This document shows positions 1 to 9,625 of a stretch of 64,000 nt of DNA, piece by piece. How positions within the stretch are numbered: position 1 is the stretch's first letter; every line of letters starts with the position of its first letter. The stretch is from the NCBI GenBank assembly GCA_016792805.1, contig JAEUHX010000048.1, positions 62,001 through 126,000 on the forward strand, written 5' to 3'. Both the position numbers and the translations under genes were made by a program. This stretch comes from Planctomycetota bacterium (GTDB taxonomy: Bacteria > Planctomycetota > UBA1135 > JACQFD01). Below the pieces are notes generated by a model, which did no database searches, was not told the origin of the DNA, and saw nothing but the letters and a program-made list of their open reading frames with translations.

Positions 1-1835
1 CCGACTGCGATCTCAAATTGTTTCTTCGAGTCTTCGAGCTGTCCCAGGCCCGCGAGCGCGTGCGCCGTGGTCGTCTCGCACTCGAGCCGAATTCTGCGGA
101 TCCAGCCCGAATCGTCCTTCTCGTGCGCCTCGAGCTTCTCGATCGAGCGCAGCGTCTCCCTCAAGAGTGCCAGCGCCTCATCCACTTTTCCTGCCGCGGT
201 CAGTGCCAGCGCCCGCTGCTTCCGCGCCTGGAAATGGCGTAGCGCAGCGTTCTCGGGCTCAACGCCTTGTGCCTGGAGGAGCGCATATTTCTTTTCGGCC
301 TGCTCGTAGGCATTTGCAGCTTCCACTTTTCTGCCGAGCTCTTCGAGGAGGCGGCCGAGCCGGACGTGGGCACCTGCAGCGGCCGCCAGTGCGCGAGGAT
401 CGCTCTCGGATGAGGAGAGAAACTGCTCGAGGAGTGCGACGGCGTCCTCGAGGAGAGCCTTTCGAACCGGCTCCACCTGCGGCATGAACCGCAGATCGAC
501 GGAGCCGACGCGCGTCAGCATGCGATCCACAGCGTCGAGGGCATGAGTGAGGTTTCTTTCCGCGCGGTCGCGTTGCGACGCGATCTCCAGCGAAGAAAAG
601 TGAGCTTGCACAGCGTACACGGCGGGCAGGCCGACGAGGAGGGCGGCTCCGAGGCCGATGGCGGCCGCCTGCTCGGGGCTGCGCTCGATCCAGCGCCGCA
701 CGCGGCGGATCAGCCCGACACGGCGCGCCTCGATCGGCCGGTGCGCGAGCACGTTATCGAGATCGCGCAGCAGGTCGGTGGCACTGCCGTAGCGCCGCGC
801 TCTGTCGTGTTCCATGGCCGTGAGGCAGACCGTCTCGGTCTCCCAGGAGATGGAAGGGTTCTTCTCACGGATCCGCGGAGGGGCGCCGCGTTCGATGGCG
901 CGCAGAATCTCCGGCTCCGTCCTGCCGCCGAAGGCCGTGCTGAGCGTCAGCATCTCATAGAGCGTGACGCCAAGACCATACACATCACTTTTCGGACCAA
1001 TAGCAGCGGAATCGCCCCGGACCTGCTCCGGCGACATATAGGAAAGCGATCCCATCCTCGCGCCCGTACGAGTGAGCTTGCCGTCCGTGCCTGAGGCAGC
1101 GAGGCCGAAATCGAGGAGGACGACGCGGCTTGTACCGTCGGAAGTCAAAAATACATTCGAGGGCTTGATGTCGCGGTGAATTACATTGCGCTCGTGCGCG
1201 TGGCTCACCGCGTCGGAGACCTGCCGGAGCACGCGCAGGCAAGCCTCCTCCCAGGAGCCGGAATAGAGGTATCCCGGCGAGCGCGGGTCTGGAGCGAGGT
1301 CGCGCCCCGTGAGCGATGCGGGATCGCGTCCATGAAGCGTTCGAAGGCGCTCCTCGAGCGTGGCGCCTCGAAGCATCTCCATTGCGAAGTAGGGGATCCC
1401 GTTCTCCTCACCTACTGTGTAGATAGGCACAATTCCAGGATGCTGGAGCTTTGCAATAATCTCAACTTCCCGCCGAAAGCGAAGCCGCGCACCAGGAAAG
1501 TACACATGTTCCGGCCGGATCACCTTCAGCGCGACTTCGCGGCCAAGCTTCTCCTGCTCGGCGAGGTACACAATTCCCATCCCGCCAGCGCCGAGTGGGC
1601 GGATGAGCCGAAACTCCCCGAGCTTCTCCAGCTTCACCTCTCCAAGGGCGGCCTGATGGGTCAGCAGCCCGATCTCCCGCAGCCGCACGAGCCGCGCCTT
1701 CACGGCGGTTGCGTCGGCAGCGTGGGCGGCCAGAAAGGTGTCGACGGCTTCGTCGCCGCCACTCTCGAAGGCCTCGACGGCCAGAGCTACCAGTTCGTCG
1801 AGTTGGTCATCGTCTGCGGCGTCGGAGGGAGCCAT
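1..1835 (-). CDS. Serine/threonine protein kinase with TPR-like tail (C-terminus beyond left edge)
   Basis: The reading frame is open from an ATG at 1835 to the window edge (about 611 residues), so the C-terminus is missing. It is a PknB-type kinase: glycine loop GAGGMG around residue 82, VALK lysine 104, HRDIKPSN with Asp222, DFG at 242-244 and a MSPE segment near 267. A hydrophobic segment around 390-409 would put the kinase in the cytoplasm and a helical, TPR-like region outside. The start is 66 bp from the divergently transcribed deacetylase. Kinase identity is certain; the substrate is unknown. This architecture is typical of planctomycete and myxobacterial Hanks kinases. Confidence 0.93.
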   Translation of the reverse strand, partial: MAPSDAADDDQLDELVALAVEAFESGGDEAVDTFLAAHAADATAVKARLVRLREIGLLTHQAALGEVKLEKLGEFRLIRPLGAGGMGIVYLAEQEKLGREVALKVIRPEHVYFPGARLRFRREVEIIAKLQHPGIVPIYTVGEENGIPYFAMEMLRGATLEERLRTLHGRDPASLTGRDLAPDPRSPGYLYSGSWEEACLRVLRQVSDAVSHAHERNVIHRDIKPSNVFLTSDGTSRVVLLDFGLAASGTDGKLTRTGARMGSLSYMSPEQVRGDSAAIGPKSDVYGLGVTLYEMLTLSTAFGGRTEPEILRAIERGAPPRIREKNPSISWETETVCLTAMEHDRARRYGSATDLLRDLDNVLAHRPIEARRVGLIRRVRRWIERSPEQAAAIGLGAALLVGLPAVYAVQAHFSSLEIASQRDRAERNLTHALDAVDRMLTRVGSVDLRFMPQVEPVRKALLEDAVALLEQFLSSSESDPRALAAAAGAHVRLGRLLEELGRKVEAANAYEQAEKKYALLQAQGVEPENAALRHFQARKQRALALTAAGKVDEALALLRETLRSIEKLEAHEKDDSGWIRRIRLECETTTAHALAGLGQLEDSKKQFEIAV

Positions 1836-1901
1836 GGGCGGGCAATTCTGACCGGTGCCTTCCAGCAGCCACAAGGCGGGCCGTTAGTCTTGGGCACCCG
1901 C

Positions 1902-2795
1902 ATGCCTGGCCCTCCCAAGCCCCCGGTTCTCCACGCCGTGAGCTTCGACGTGGAGGAGCATTTCCAGGTCGCGAATTTCGCCCGGGCTATTCCACGCGAC
2001 AGCTGGGATCGCCAGCCCTCGAGGGTTGAGCGCAATGTGGAGGTGATCCTCGCACTCCTCGCACGCACCGGTGTGCGTGCGACCTTCTTTACGCTCGGCT
2101 GGGTTGCCGAGCGCCATCGGGAAATGGTTCGCCGCATCGTCGAGGGCGGCCACGAACTCGCCTCCCACGGTTACGACCACCGATTCGTCGATGCGCTGGG
2201 CGAGCAGGGATTCCGCGAGGACATTCGCAAGACCAAACAGATTCTGGAGGCGATCTCCGGTGTGGCGGTCCTCGGCTTCCGTGCCTCGACCTTCACGATT
2301 ACGAAGAGGACGCCGTGGGCGCTCTCCGTGCTGGCCGAGGAAGGTTACCGTTACGACGCGTCCATATTTCCCGTGCGGCATCCGACCTACGGGGTTCCCG
2401 ACGCGCCGCGCCACGCCCGCTTGGAGCCGACCCGGGGGGGCCGCGCGATTGTTGAATTTCCGCCACTGACGGTGCGCCTGCTCGGCAGAAATGTGGCAGC
2501 CGGGGGCGGAGGTTACTTCCGGCTAATGCCTCTGCGGTTCACTTCATGGGCCTTCGACCGCGCTGAGGCGGAGGGGCTCAACGGATCGCTTTATTTACAT
2601 CCCTGGGAGTTCGATCCGGAGCAGCCCCTCGTCGACGCGGGCCTGCTCGCCAACTTTCGCCACCGCGTGAATCTTCATAAAACGGAGCGGCGGCTCGAGA
2701 GGCTGCTGCGAAGCCGCCGATTTGGAACGATGCGCGGCGCCATCGAGGAGGCGCTCGGCGCCGACGTGCTTTCTACTTCGGTGCGGACGGCTTGA
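1902..2795 (+). CDS. XrtA/PEP-CTERM-type polysaccharide deacetylase (NodB fold, DUF3473 tail)
   Basis: This is a 297-residue NodB-fold deacetylase that should remove acetyl groups from an exopolysaccharide. It has the metal motif SFDVEEHF (Asp16) and HELASHGYDH (His89, His93), then GFRASTFTIT and a C-terminal GGGGYFRL...YLHPWE block characteristic of deacetylases found with exosortase-A loci. The ATG at 1902 is chosen because longer versions would run through the divergent kinase. The 3' end overlaps the convergent TPR gene by 23 bp. The FemAB protein near 12 kb belongs to the same functional set, but no exosortase is visible in this window. Confidence 0.9.
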   Translation: MPGPPKPPVLHAVSFDVEEHFQVANFARAIPRDSWDRQPSRVERNVEVILALLARTGVRATFFTLGWVAERHREMVRRIVEGGHELASHGYDHRFVDALGEQGFREDIRKTKQILEAISGVAVLGFRASTFTITKRTPWALSVLAEEGYRYDASIFPVRHPTYGVPDAPRHARLEPTRGGRAIVEFPPLTVRLLGRNVAAGGGGYFRLMPLRFTSWAFDRAEAEGLNGSLYLHPWEFDPEQPLVDAGLLANFRHRVNLHKTERRLERLLRSRRFGTMRGAIEEALGADVLSTSVRTA

Positions 2796-5700
2796 CGCGT
2801 GGCTTGCGCGCGTCGCGCGCCAGGGCTCGCTCAAAATGAAGCATGAGCCCCGAGAGATGCACGAAACTGATGGGCGCCTCCAGCGTCTGCGGAGCCTCGA
2901 CGCCGCTCAGCATCTGGCGCGCGCGGGCGAGCTCCTCCGGCGTGCCGCGCGAGAGCCGCGTGAGCACCAACTCGAGCAACTGCGTCGCCTCTTGCTGCGA
3001 GAGTAGGCGGGGAGCCGCGGGTGCCGTCGCCGGAGCGCTGGCGCTCGCTGGGGCCTGCTCGGGCGGGCTCAGTTTCTCGGCGAGCGCGAGCGCCTCCTCG
3101 GCGCGGCCGAGCCAGCGGAGCGTGCGCATCCTGGCCTTGAGGTTCTCCGGATTGCCGTCGTCAGGAGGCAAATATTCGAGCGCCTTGACTGGCGCACCTT
3201 TGGAATTGGAAAGCAGTCGGCCGAGCGCGGCTCGGGCCGCATCGCTCCCGTCGATCATCACATAGGCTTCGAGAAGCGGAGCAATCTCACCGAGCCTCCC
3301 GACCGATGCGAAACGGTCGCTCAGAATCGACCAGCGCTCCGCGTCGCTAGGGCGTGCCGCGAGCGCCAGCAGCGCCACCTGAGCACTTCCTTCGGGATGC
3401 ACGGAAGCCAACAGATCGCTCATCGCGCGTATCTCTGCCGTCGGCAGGCTCTTGCATCGCTCGGGCACCGAGAGAAATGCCAATATTCCAGAAACGGCTT
3501 CTTCGGTGCGTCCCTCCGCGATGGCGGCGGCTGCCGACAGATGGACGGCATCGGAGGACGTCGGCAGAAGCTCCATGAGGGCACGCGCGATGAGCACGGC
3601 CTCTTTGACGGAAGAGGGGAGTGCCTGCTCGACGGCCTTACAAATCGACGGAATGGCGCGGACCGCTCGCGCAGGGGCTGCCGCCGTCAGCCGGAGCAGC
3701 TCGCGAGCGGCCTCCATGGCGGAGGTGGGCGGTGCGCCCGACGCGATACGGGCATCCACGAGCGCGAGGCACAATTCGAAGTCGTCTCGCTGGTTTGCGA
3801 ATTTCTCAGCTAATAGGAGTGAGTGAACTGGAACGCGGGCACCCGCGGCGAGGTCGCGACGCACCTCGCGCAGCCATGCAGATTGTTGAGCTTGCGGCAA
3901 GTCGGGCCGCCTCTTGGCCCAGGCCGATGCGACGCGATCGGCACGATCCGAGTCGCCGATCTCGAGCGCGAGATCGAGCGCCGATTTCCAGGCGCTGTCG
4001 AGCGCGGGGAGCGCCTCAGCGCAGCGCTCAAAGGCGGCCGCGGCGTCGCCGCGCTTCGACGGAACGGTGCGCATCGCGAGCCCCGCGAAATACGCGAGGA
4101 TCGGAGAGTCTTTCGCATTGCGCAGCTCGCGGATCTCTTCCATCGCCTCGCTCCAGCCGCCGATGCCGCCGAGCGCCACGGCGAGGCGCAACATCTGTTG
4201 CGCAGCTTGCGCACTGCCGGTCACGAGGTCGACGACCTCGCGAATCCAGGGTGATTGTGGCAGCGAGGCCGCCGGAGGAGGCGAGCCCGTGAGCGCGTAG
4301 GTCGCGGCCGCAAAGGTCGCGATGGAAAGCGGGTCGTCTGGGCGGGGCGCGAGGGCGGCGATCTCCGGGTCGGAGGGAACTCGGCCCGCGAGAGCGGAGA
4401 GGGCTCCGCGGCGTGGGTCGATCGGAGCGGCGCCCCAGTCGCGACGAACGATCTGGATCGCTTCGGCCACCCCCGCGATGTCCCCAAGTCGGTGGAGGGC
4501 CAGGCCGAGCCAAAGTCCGTTCTCCGCGCCAGCGTGGAGGCCGGCGAGGCGATCGAAGAGCTCGGCGGCGCCCTTGAGGTCTCCGGACTGAGAGAGCGTG
4601 TGCCCGAGGATGTGGTAAAGCTCGGTGCGGCCGGTGGATGTCCCCGTTTCGGAGAGCAATTGTGCCACCGGGAGCGCAGCATCGATGCGCCCCGCGACGC
4701 GCGCCTTCTCCAGCGCTTCATACAGACGCGGCAGGTCGAGTGCGCTGCGCGGAACTTTTGCCAGCCGCTCGGCGACGCGGGCCGCACTGGCCGCGTCTCG
4801 CCTTGCGAGAGCCGCCTCGAGGCGAATCTGATCGGCTGCGATTCCGCTCTGGGAATTCGGATCGATCCCGGCCAGCAGCGGCTCGAGATCGGCCTCCGGC
4901 GTCTCCGCGAGAAGCCGTGCCGCCAAGAGGCGCGCCAGCTCCGGCGCTCCGGGGTTCTGCATGAGCGGCAGCAGCACGCGGCCGGCTGCCGCGGGATCGC
5001 CCGCGTCGAGGTACGACTGGGCAATCGCAATGCGCCCTTCGACCTGCGGGCGTGCCTTCAAGAGTGAGAGGGCGATGTCGGTCGGGGCGGCGCCGCTCGC
5101 GGCAATTTCTCGGAGCTGGTCGGGGTCGCGGGGGAGGGACTCCGCAGCGCGAGCCAGCGCGTCGCGGGCCTGCGCGGTCTCCAGCAGCTTGGCGCGGGCG
5201 AGACCTGTTGTAACTAATGCCGGCGTGAAGACCAGGTCGCGCGCAAGCGCCTCGAGGCTGCAGGCAGCGGCCTCGCGATAGCGGCCGAGCGCATAATAAT
5301 CCCTTGCGAAAATGTAATAGATAAGGCCGTCGCTGAATCCGGCAGGGAATCGCTTCTGCTGTGCAAGCGCCTCCGCCTCGACTCCCTCCAATGTCTGTCC
5401 GAACTTCTTCAGGAATTGTTGCACAGCCGTCCGCATGACGGGGTAGAGCTCCTCGACGCGCCCCGGGTCCGCCACGATCGCTGCACGCACGTCCTTGGCC
5501 GCCTGGAGCGGGTCAGTGCCGGCCGAGATTGTGAGCTCCGCGCGCTCCATCAGCAGCGCGCTCGAGCTCGGATCACAATTGAGCCCGATGTCGACGGCGC
5601 GCATCGCCTCGTCGGGCCGCCCGGCCTTTCGAAGCCGTTTGCTGAGCCGAAGCGCGGCGTCGGGAAGGAGAGCATTGGTTTCGGGCTCCGCTCGGAACAC

Positions 5701-6876
5701 GAAGCTCCGCAGCTTTTCTGTGATCTCTGCCTCGTCGCCACCTCGCATCTCCAGAAGTCGAGCTTCATAATACTGAAACATCCGGGAGAGGAGCTGGCTC
5801 ACGGGATCATTCCCGAACCGCTTTCGGACCCGATCGAGCACGCTCTTCAGCAGCTCCGGGTCCCCCGTTTCTGTTGCAACATCGAGCAGAAGAGTCCGAG
5901 TCTCGAACGTGGTCCCAATCCAGTGAATCTCCTCCGTGAAGTCCGAAAGCACCTCCGCAGCTTCGCGAGAGAGCCCGGCCGCGCGCAGGATGCGCGAGGC
6001 TTCTGTGGTGATTCCCGGATGATGGGAATAGGTCTCGACTCGGAGTGCGAGACGGGCGAGCGGAAGACCGACCTCGATTTGTTGTGTCCGCGCGAGAACC
6101 GCCAGAAGGTTCATCATCGCGAGCGAGTTCGGCGGCTCCATCGAGAGCCCCATCGAAAGCCGCGCTGCAGCGAGACGGAAATCGCGCCGCGAGTTGGCGA
6201 GCGTCTCGAAGCAGCGCTCGCGCGCGTCGAGGGTGCGCAGCTCAAGGAGCTTCTCGATCGCGCGCGTCATGGAGACGGCCCGAGGAGAGGATTCCGGCAG
6301 TCCCGCGGCCAGATCGAGGTTGGCGAGAATCGGCCCCACGCTGAGCTGCGCCGACTGCGACTCGAGGTCGCGGCGGAGCATGGCGAGCTCGTTGCGGCCC
6401 CGTTGATGGAGCGCCGCTCCCGAGGCAATCAGCGCCGCGGAATCTCGCGTGCGCGACAGCACGCGGTCCGCAGCCAGAATTGCAGCATCGTAGTCTCCCA
6501 GGCGAGGATCGCCCCGTTCCACCAGCGTGCTCGCGAGAGAGACCAGCGCGTAGGGGTTGTCGGGATCGATTTGATCGGCGACGAGGCGGAAATCCTCGAC
6601 GGCCGCGGCCGTGAAGGCCGACGAACGGAACGTTTGGCCGCGTTCGAGGAGCGTTTCACGGCGCAGCGCGAGCGCTGTGGGGGATGTGTCCTCGGCAATG
6701 TCGGCCAGGATTTGATTGAGAATCTCCAACGCTTGGGAATTGTGATTCTCCGAGCGCGCCCTTCTCGCCTGCTCAAGCATGCTGGCGTGGTCGCGCTCAC
6801 AGCCGGCGAGAGCGAGCGATGCGGTGCCGAGGAGCGCTGCGGTGCGCAGGCGAAGGAGTGCCGAGACCGAACGCAT
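2773..6876 (-). CDS. Giant TPR-repeat lipoprotein
   Basis: The product is 1367 residues. The ATG at 6876 gives a clean lipoprotein signal (MRSVSALLRLRTAALL...LALAGC) with the lipid cysteine near residue 26; a TTG 39 bp upstream overlaps the regulator stop codon and is less likely. The rest is alanine- and leucine-rich helical repeats of TPR type with recurrent A-x-x-L/Y-x-x-A spacing, without a recognisable catalytic domain. It probably works as an envelope-anchored scaffold. It lies immediately downstream of, and is probably cotranscribed with, the sigma-54 response regulator. No specific function can be assigned. Confidence 0.85.
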   Translation of the reverse strand: MRSVSALLRLRTAALLGTASLALAGCERDHASMLEQARRARSENHNSQALEILNQILADIAEDTSPTALALRRETLLERGQTFRSSAFTAAAVEDFRLVADQIDPDNPYALVSLASTLVERGDPRLGDYDAAILAADRVLSRTRDSAALIASGAALHQRGRNELAMLRRDLESQSAQLSVGPILANLDLAAGLPESSPRAVSMTRAIEKLLELRTLDARERCFETLANSRRDFRLAAARLSMGLSMEPPNSLAMMNLLAVLARTQQIEVGLPLARLALRVETYSHHPGITTEASRILRAAGLSREAAEVLSDFTEEIHWIGTTFETRTLLLDVATETGDPELLKSVLDRVRKRFGNDPVSQLLSRMFQYYEARLLEMRGGDEAEITEKLRSFVFRAEPETNALLPDAALRLSKRLRKAGRPDEAMRAVDIGLNCDPSSSALLMERAELTISAGTDPLQAAKDVRAAIVADPGRVEELYPVMRTAVQQFLKKFGQTLEGVEAEALAQQKRFPAGFSDGLIYYIFARDYYALGRYREAAACSLEALARDLVFTPALVTTGLARAKLLETAQARDALARAAESLPRDPDQLREIAASGAAPTDIALSLLKARPQVEGRIAIAQSYLDAGDPAAAGRVLLPLMQNPGAPELARLLAARLLAETPEADLEPLLAGIDPNSQSGIAADQIRLEAALARRDAASAARVAERLAKVPRSALDLPRLYEALEKARVAGRIDAALPVAQLLSETGTSTGRTELYHILGHTLSQSGDLKGAAELFDRLAGLHAGAENGLWLGLALHRLGDIAGVAEAIQIVRRDWGAAPIDPRRGALSALAGRVPSDPEIAALAPRPDDPLSIATFAAATYALTGSPPPAASLPQSPWIREVVDLVTGSAQAAQQMLRLAVALGGIGGWSEAMEEIRELRNAKDSPILAYFAGLAMRTVPSKRGDAAAAFERCAEALPALDSAWKSALDLALEIGDSDRADRVASAWAKRRPDLPQAQQSAWLREVRRDLAAGARVPVHSLLLAEKFANQRDDFELCLALVDARIASGAPPTSAMEAARELLRLTAAAPARAVRAIPSICKAVEQALPSSVKEAVLIARALMELLPTSSDAVHLSAAAAIAEGRTEEAVSGILAFLSVPERCKSLPTAEIRAMSDLLASVHPEGSAQVALLALAARPSDAERWSILSDRFASVGRLGEIAPLLEAYVMIDGSDAARAALGRLLSNSKGAPVKALEYLPPDDGNPENLKARMRTLRWLGRAEEALALAEKLSPPEQAPASASAPATAPAAPRLLSQQEATQLLELVLTRLSRGTPEELARARQMLSGVEAPQTLEAPISFVHLSGLMLHFERALARDARKPRVKPSAPK

Positions 6877-6911
6877 GGCGTAGGGGAGTCTGAGGACGGC
6901 CGAACGGATGC

Positions 6912-8360
6912 TCAAGGACGAGCGGTCGGGTCGAGTCCCACGCGGTGCATCCGCTGGTAGAGCGTTGCGCGATGGAGGCCGAGCAGCTTGGCGGCACGCG
7001 TGCGGCTTTGCCCCGAGTGCGCAAGGGCGCGCTCGAGGAAGCGCCGCTCACAGACGGCGAGCATCTGCTCGAGTTCGCCGAGAGGGATGCTGTCGAGCGT
7101 CGGTGCGCCGGAGGCGTTGGCGGTCGCCGGCTCGGCCGGCTTGGCACCTCTCAGCTCCGCAGGCAGATCCTCCGGCTCGATCGTCTCGCTACCACCGACG
7201 GCGACGGCGTGCTCCATGGCGTTCTCGAGCTCGCGGACGTTGCCCGGCCACCGGTGCCTCAGCAGGATCTCCAGCGCCCTGGGCGAGAGGTTCGTTACTT
7301 TTCGGCCGAGGGAATGGCTTGCGCGCGCGAGGAAGGTGCTGGCGAGTTCGGGGATGTCGGTCGGGCGCTCCCGCAACGGCGGAATCTCAACCGCCACCAC
7401 GTGAATTCTGTAATAGAGGTCCTCGCGGAATCGGCCCGACTTGACCTCCGACTCCAGATTCACATTGGTGGCGAGGACCACTCGTACGTCGACGGCGCGA
7501 GAGCGCTGCTCGCCGACGCGCTCGACAAGCCGATCCTGGAGGACTCTCAATAATCGCACTTGTAAGCTTGGAGATGCCGTGCCGATTTCATCGAGGAAGA
7601 TCGTGCCGCCGTGGGCCGCCTCAAATCGGCCCGGGCGGTCTCGCAGCGCCCCCGTGAACGCACCTTTGGCGTGCCCAAAGAGCTCGCTCTCCAGCAGCGT
7701 GTCCGGAAGTGCGCCACAATTGACTTCAACAAATGGGCCCTTCGCGCGGGGCGAGGCCCCGTGCACCGCTCGTGCGAGCACCGACTTTCCGGTCCCGCTT
7801 TCACCAAGGAGCAGCACCGTGGCACGGGTCTGCGACACCGTCTCTAAGAGTGAAAAGATCTCACGCATCCGAGGATCGCGCACGACGAGCGAGCCGAAGC
7901 TCGATCTCCGGTCGAGTTCGGCGCGCATGGCGCGGTTCTCGATGGCGAGAGCGCGCTCCCGGGCCGCCTTGCGCACCGCCAGCAGAATCTCCTCGGGCTC
8001 AATGGGCTTTGCCGCATAGTGGCTTGCGCCCCGCCGCATCGCCTCGACGGCCCCTTCGACTGTTCCAAACGCGGAGAGGAGGACGACGGCCGGGGGCTCC
8101 GGCAGGGGCGAGAGCTGCTCGAGAAGTGCACTTTTCTCGGCGAGCCCTTCGTCCACCACAATGACGTCGACACCACGCTGCAACAGCCGCTCGATCGAAT
8201 GGGCCTGCTCGTCACCTCGGAACACGGCGAAGCCGCCGTCGGTGAGCGACTGCTCGACGATCGCCATCGAGCGGACGTCGGTATCGAGCAAGAGAACGGT
8301 CGGAATGCTGGCGGCGCGCGTGTCCTTCGCGTCGCGATCCAATGGCTTCGTAGGGGGCAT
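6912..8360 (-). CDS. Sigma-54-dependent response regulator (NtrC family)
   Basis: The order is receiver domain, AAA+ domain, Fis-type HTH (482 residues from ATG 8360; a GTG at 8390 is possible). The receiver keeps the phospho-acceptor Asp70 (VIVVD) and Lys118 (AAKP). The AAA+ domain has Walker A GESGTGKS (186-193), the sigma-54 contact loop GAFTGA (233-238) and Walker B TIFLDE. The last 40 residues form a Fis-like helix-turn-helix. It should activate RpoN promoters on phosphorylation; rpoN itself lies at 35-36.6 kb. No cognate histidine kinase is adjacent. It is followed directly by the TPR lipoprotein gene. Confidence 0.95.
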   Translation of the reverse strand: MPPTKPLDRDAKDTRAASIPTVLLLDTDVRSMAIVEQSLTDGGFAVFRGDEQAHSIERLLQRGVDVIVVDEGLAEKSALLEQLSPLPEPPAVVLLSAFGTVEGAVEAMRRGASHYAAKPIEPEEILLAVRKAARERALAIENRAMRAELDRRSSFGSLVVRDPRMREIFSLLETVSQTRATVLLLGESGTGKSVLARAVHGASPRAKGPFVEVNCGALPDTLLESELFGHAKGAFTGALRDRPGRFEAAHGGTIFLDEIGTASPSLQVRLLRVLQDRLVERVGEQRSRAVDVRVVLATNVNLESEVKSGRFREDLYYRIHVVAVEIPPLRERPTDIPELASTFLARASHSLGRKVTNLSPRALEILLRHRWPGNVRELENAMEHAVAVGGSETIEPEDLPAELRGAKPAEPATANASGAPTLDSIPLGELEQMLAVCERRFLERALAHSGQSRTRAAKLLGLHRATLYQRMHRVGLDPTARP

Positions 8361-8467
8361 AGTGAGCTGTCGCGCGCCCGCGACACCCACCGATCGGATG
8401 GCGCGCGCGGCCGACTTGATTCACTCCGGGAAGGGCTGCGGACCGAAAGGAGAAGCGCACGAGGTCG

Positions 8468-9619
8468 ATGGAGGCGCAAACCCAAGCCCGATCCGCATGG
8501 GCGCCGCCTGCGGGGATGATTGCCATCCCAGCGGGACCGTTCCTTCGTGGTCCGCAAGCCCAGCGGCGCACTCTCGGCGAGTTTGCGATCGATGCGACGC
8601 CGGTCACAAATGCCGAGTACCTTTCGCTCGCCAAGAAGCACGGGCTGCGCATTCCGCAAGCACTTCGCAATGAGAGCTTTGCCCGGGAGAAGGCCGACCA
8701 TCCCGTCGTTGGATTGACTTGGAAGGAGGCGCTGCGCGCCGCGCGCGTGGAAGGGCTCGACCTCCCGACCGAGGACGAGTGGGAGAAGGCGGCTCGCGGC
8801 GACGACGGCCGTCGCTATCCATGGGGCGACTCCTTCGATGGGGCCCGGGCGAATACGCGCGGCAGTGGGCGCTTCGATTCGACTCCGGTCCGTAGCTTCC
8901 CCCAGGGAGCGAGCCCCTACGGGGTTCTCGACCTCGTCGGCAATGTCTGGGAGTGGACCGCGACGCGAGCGGAAGGCGGTCTTGTGCGCATTCGCGGCGG
9001 CTCCTGGTTCGATCCGCCGGCGATGGCGCGCGCCGATCGCGGCATCACGGCGCGACCGGAGTTCTCAAGCGCCAGTATCGGATTCCGGCGCGTTTGGCGA
9101 CCGGGCGCCGTTCCGGAGGTGCCACCCGAGGAGCTCGCCGAGGTGCCGCGCCACGATTGGATGGGCGTCTCGAACCTTCTGGAGGTGGCGACCGAAGACG
9201 CTCTCCACGTGGAGGAACTCCAGGCCTCAATGACTCAGCTCGTGAAGCAGGCCTCCGACGAGGCGCGCCGATGGGGTGAGGAGCTCGATCCCCAATCGAT
9301 CGACGACGCCCTTGGGTCGGCCCTCCTGGAGGACTCGGACGACCTCCCGCGCCAGGCGTTTGCCGCGTTCGAAGACGCGATTGCGCGAGGCGATCTCACG
9401 CAGGCGCGCGCTGCGCTCGCGACGCTCGAGCGGGTAAGTCCACCGGGGACGAACCTCGAAGAGGCGGTCCGTCGGCTCTCGCATGCCGAGGAACTTCTCC
9501 GCGAAGCCCCTGCTCGGCGTGCACCGCAGGGCTCCGCGCGCGCCTGGGTTTGGCTTGCGGCGACGCTGGCCGTCGCCAACGGCGCACTCGCCTTTGCTCG
9601 TCTCTCTGGGCGTCTTTGA
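8468..9619 (+). CDS. FGE/SUMF1-like domain protein lacking catalytic cysteines, membrane-anchored
   Basis: The product is 383 residues. Residues 15-215 form a formylglycine-generating-enzyme fold, shown by IPAGPFLRG, the PTEDEWEKAARG motif, YPWGD, GNVWEWT and RGGSW. In true FGE two cysteines follow RGGSW; here that segment is RGGSWFDPPAMARAD and the whole protein contains no cysteine, so oxidase activity is ruled out by sequence. The C-terminal half is helical and ends in a hydrophobic stretch (about 360-378), likely a membrane anchor. Domains of this type often serve as binding modules. It is divergent from the sigma-54 regulator and directly upstream of two GT2 genes. Confidence 0.88.
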   Translation: MEAQTQARSAWAPPAGMIAIPAGPFLRGPQAQRRTLGEFAIDATPVTNAEYLSLAKKHGLRIPQALRNESFAREKADHPVVGLTWKEALRAARVEGLDLPTEDEWEKAARGDDGRRYPWGDSFDGARANTRGSGRFDSTPVRSFPQGASPYGVLDLVGNVWEWTATRAEGGLVRIRGGSWFDPPAMARADRGITARPEFSSASIGFRRVWRPGAVPEVPPEELAEVPRHDWMGVSNLLEVATEDALHVEELQASMTQLVKQASDEARRWGEELDPQSIDDALGSALLEDSDDLPRQAFAAFEDAIARGDLTQARAALATLERVSPPGTNLEEAVRRLSHAEELLREAPARRAPQGSARAWVWLAATLAVANGALAFARLSGRL

Positions 9620-9625
9620 CTCCCC

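Noticed and set aside
1176..1901. N-terminal extension of the deacetylase frame to position 1176
   Set aside because: It would overlap the divergent kinase; the deacetylase family starts near 1902 and the kinase reading is clear.
5416..6960. Plus-strand frame of about 500 codons opposite the TPR lipoprotein
   Set aside because: Antisense shadow of a high-GC gene: product extremely Arg/Glu-rich, no start signal, no recognisable motif.
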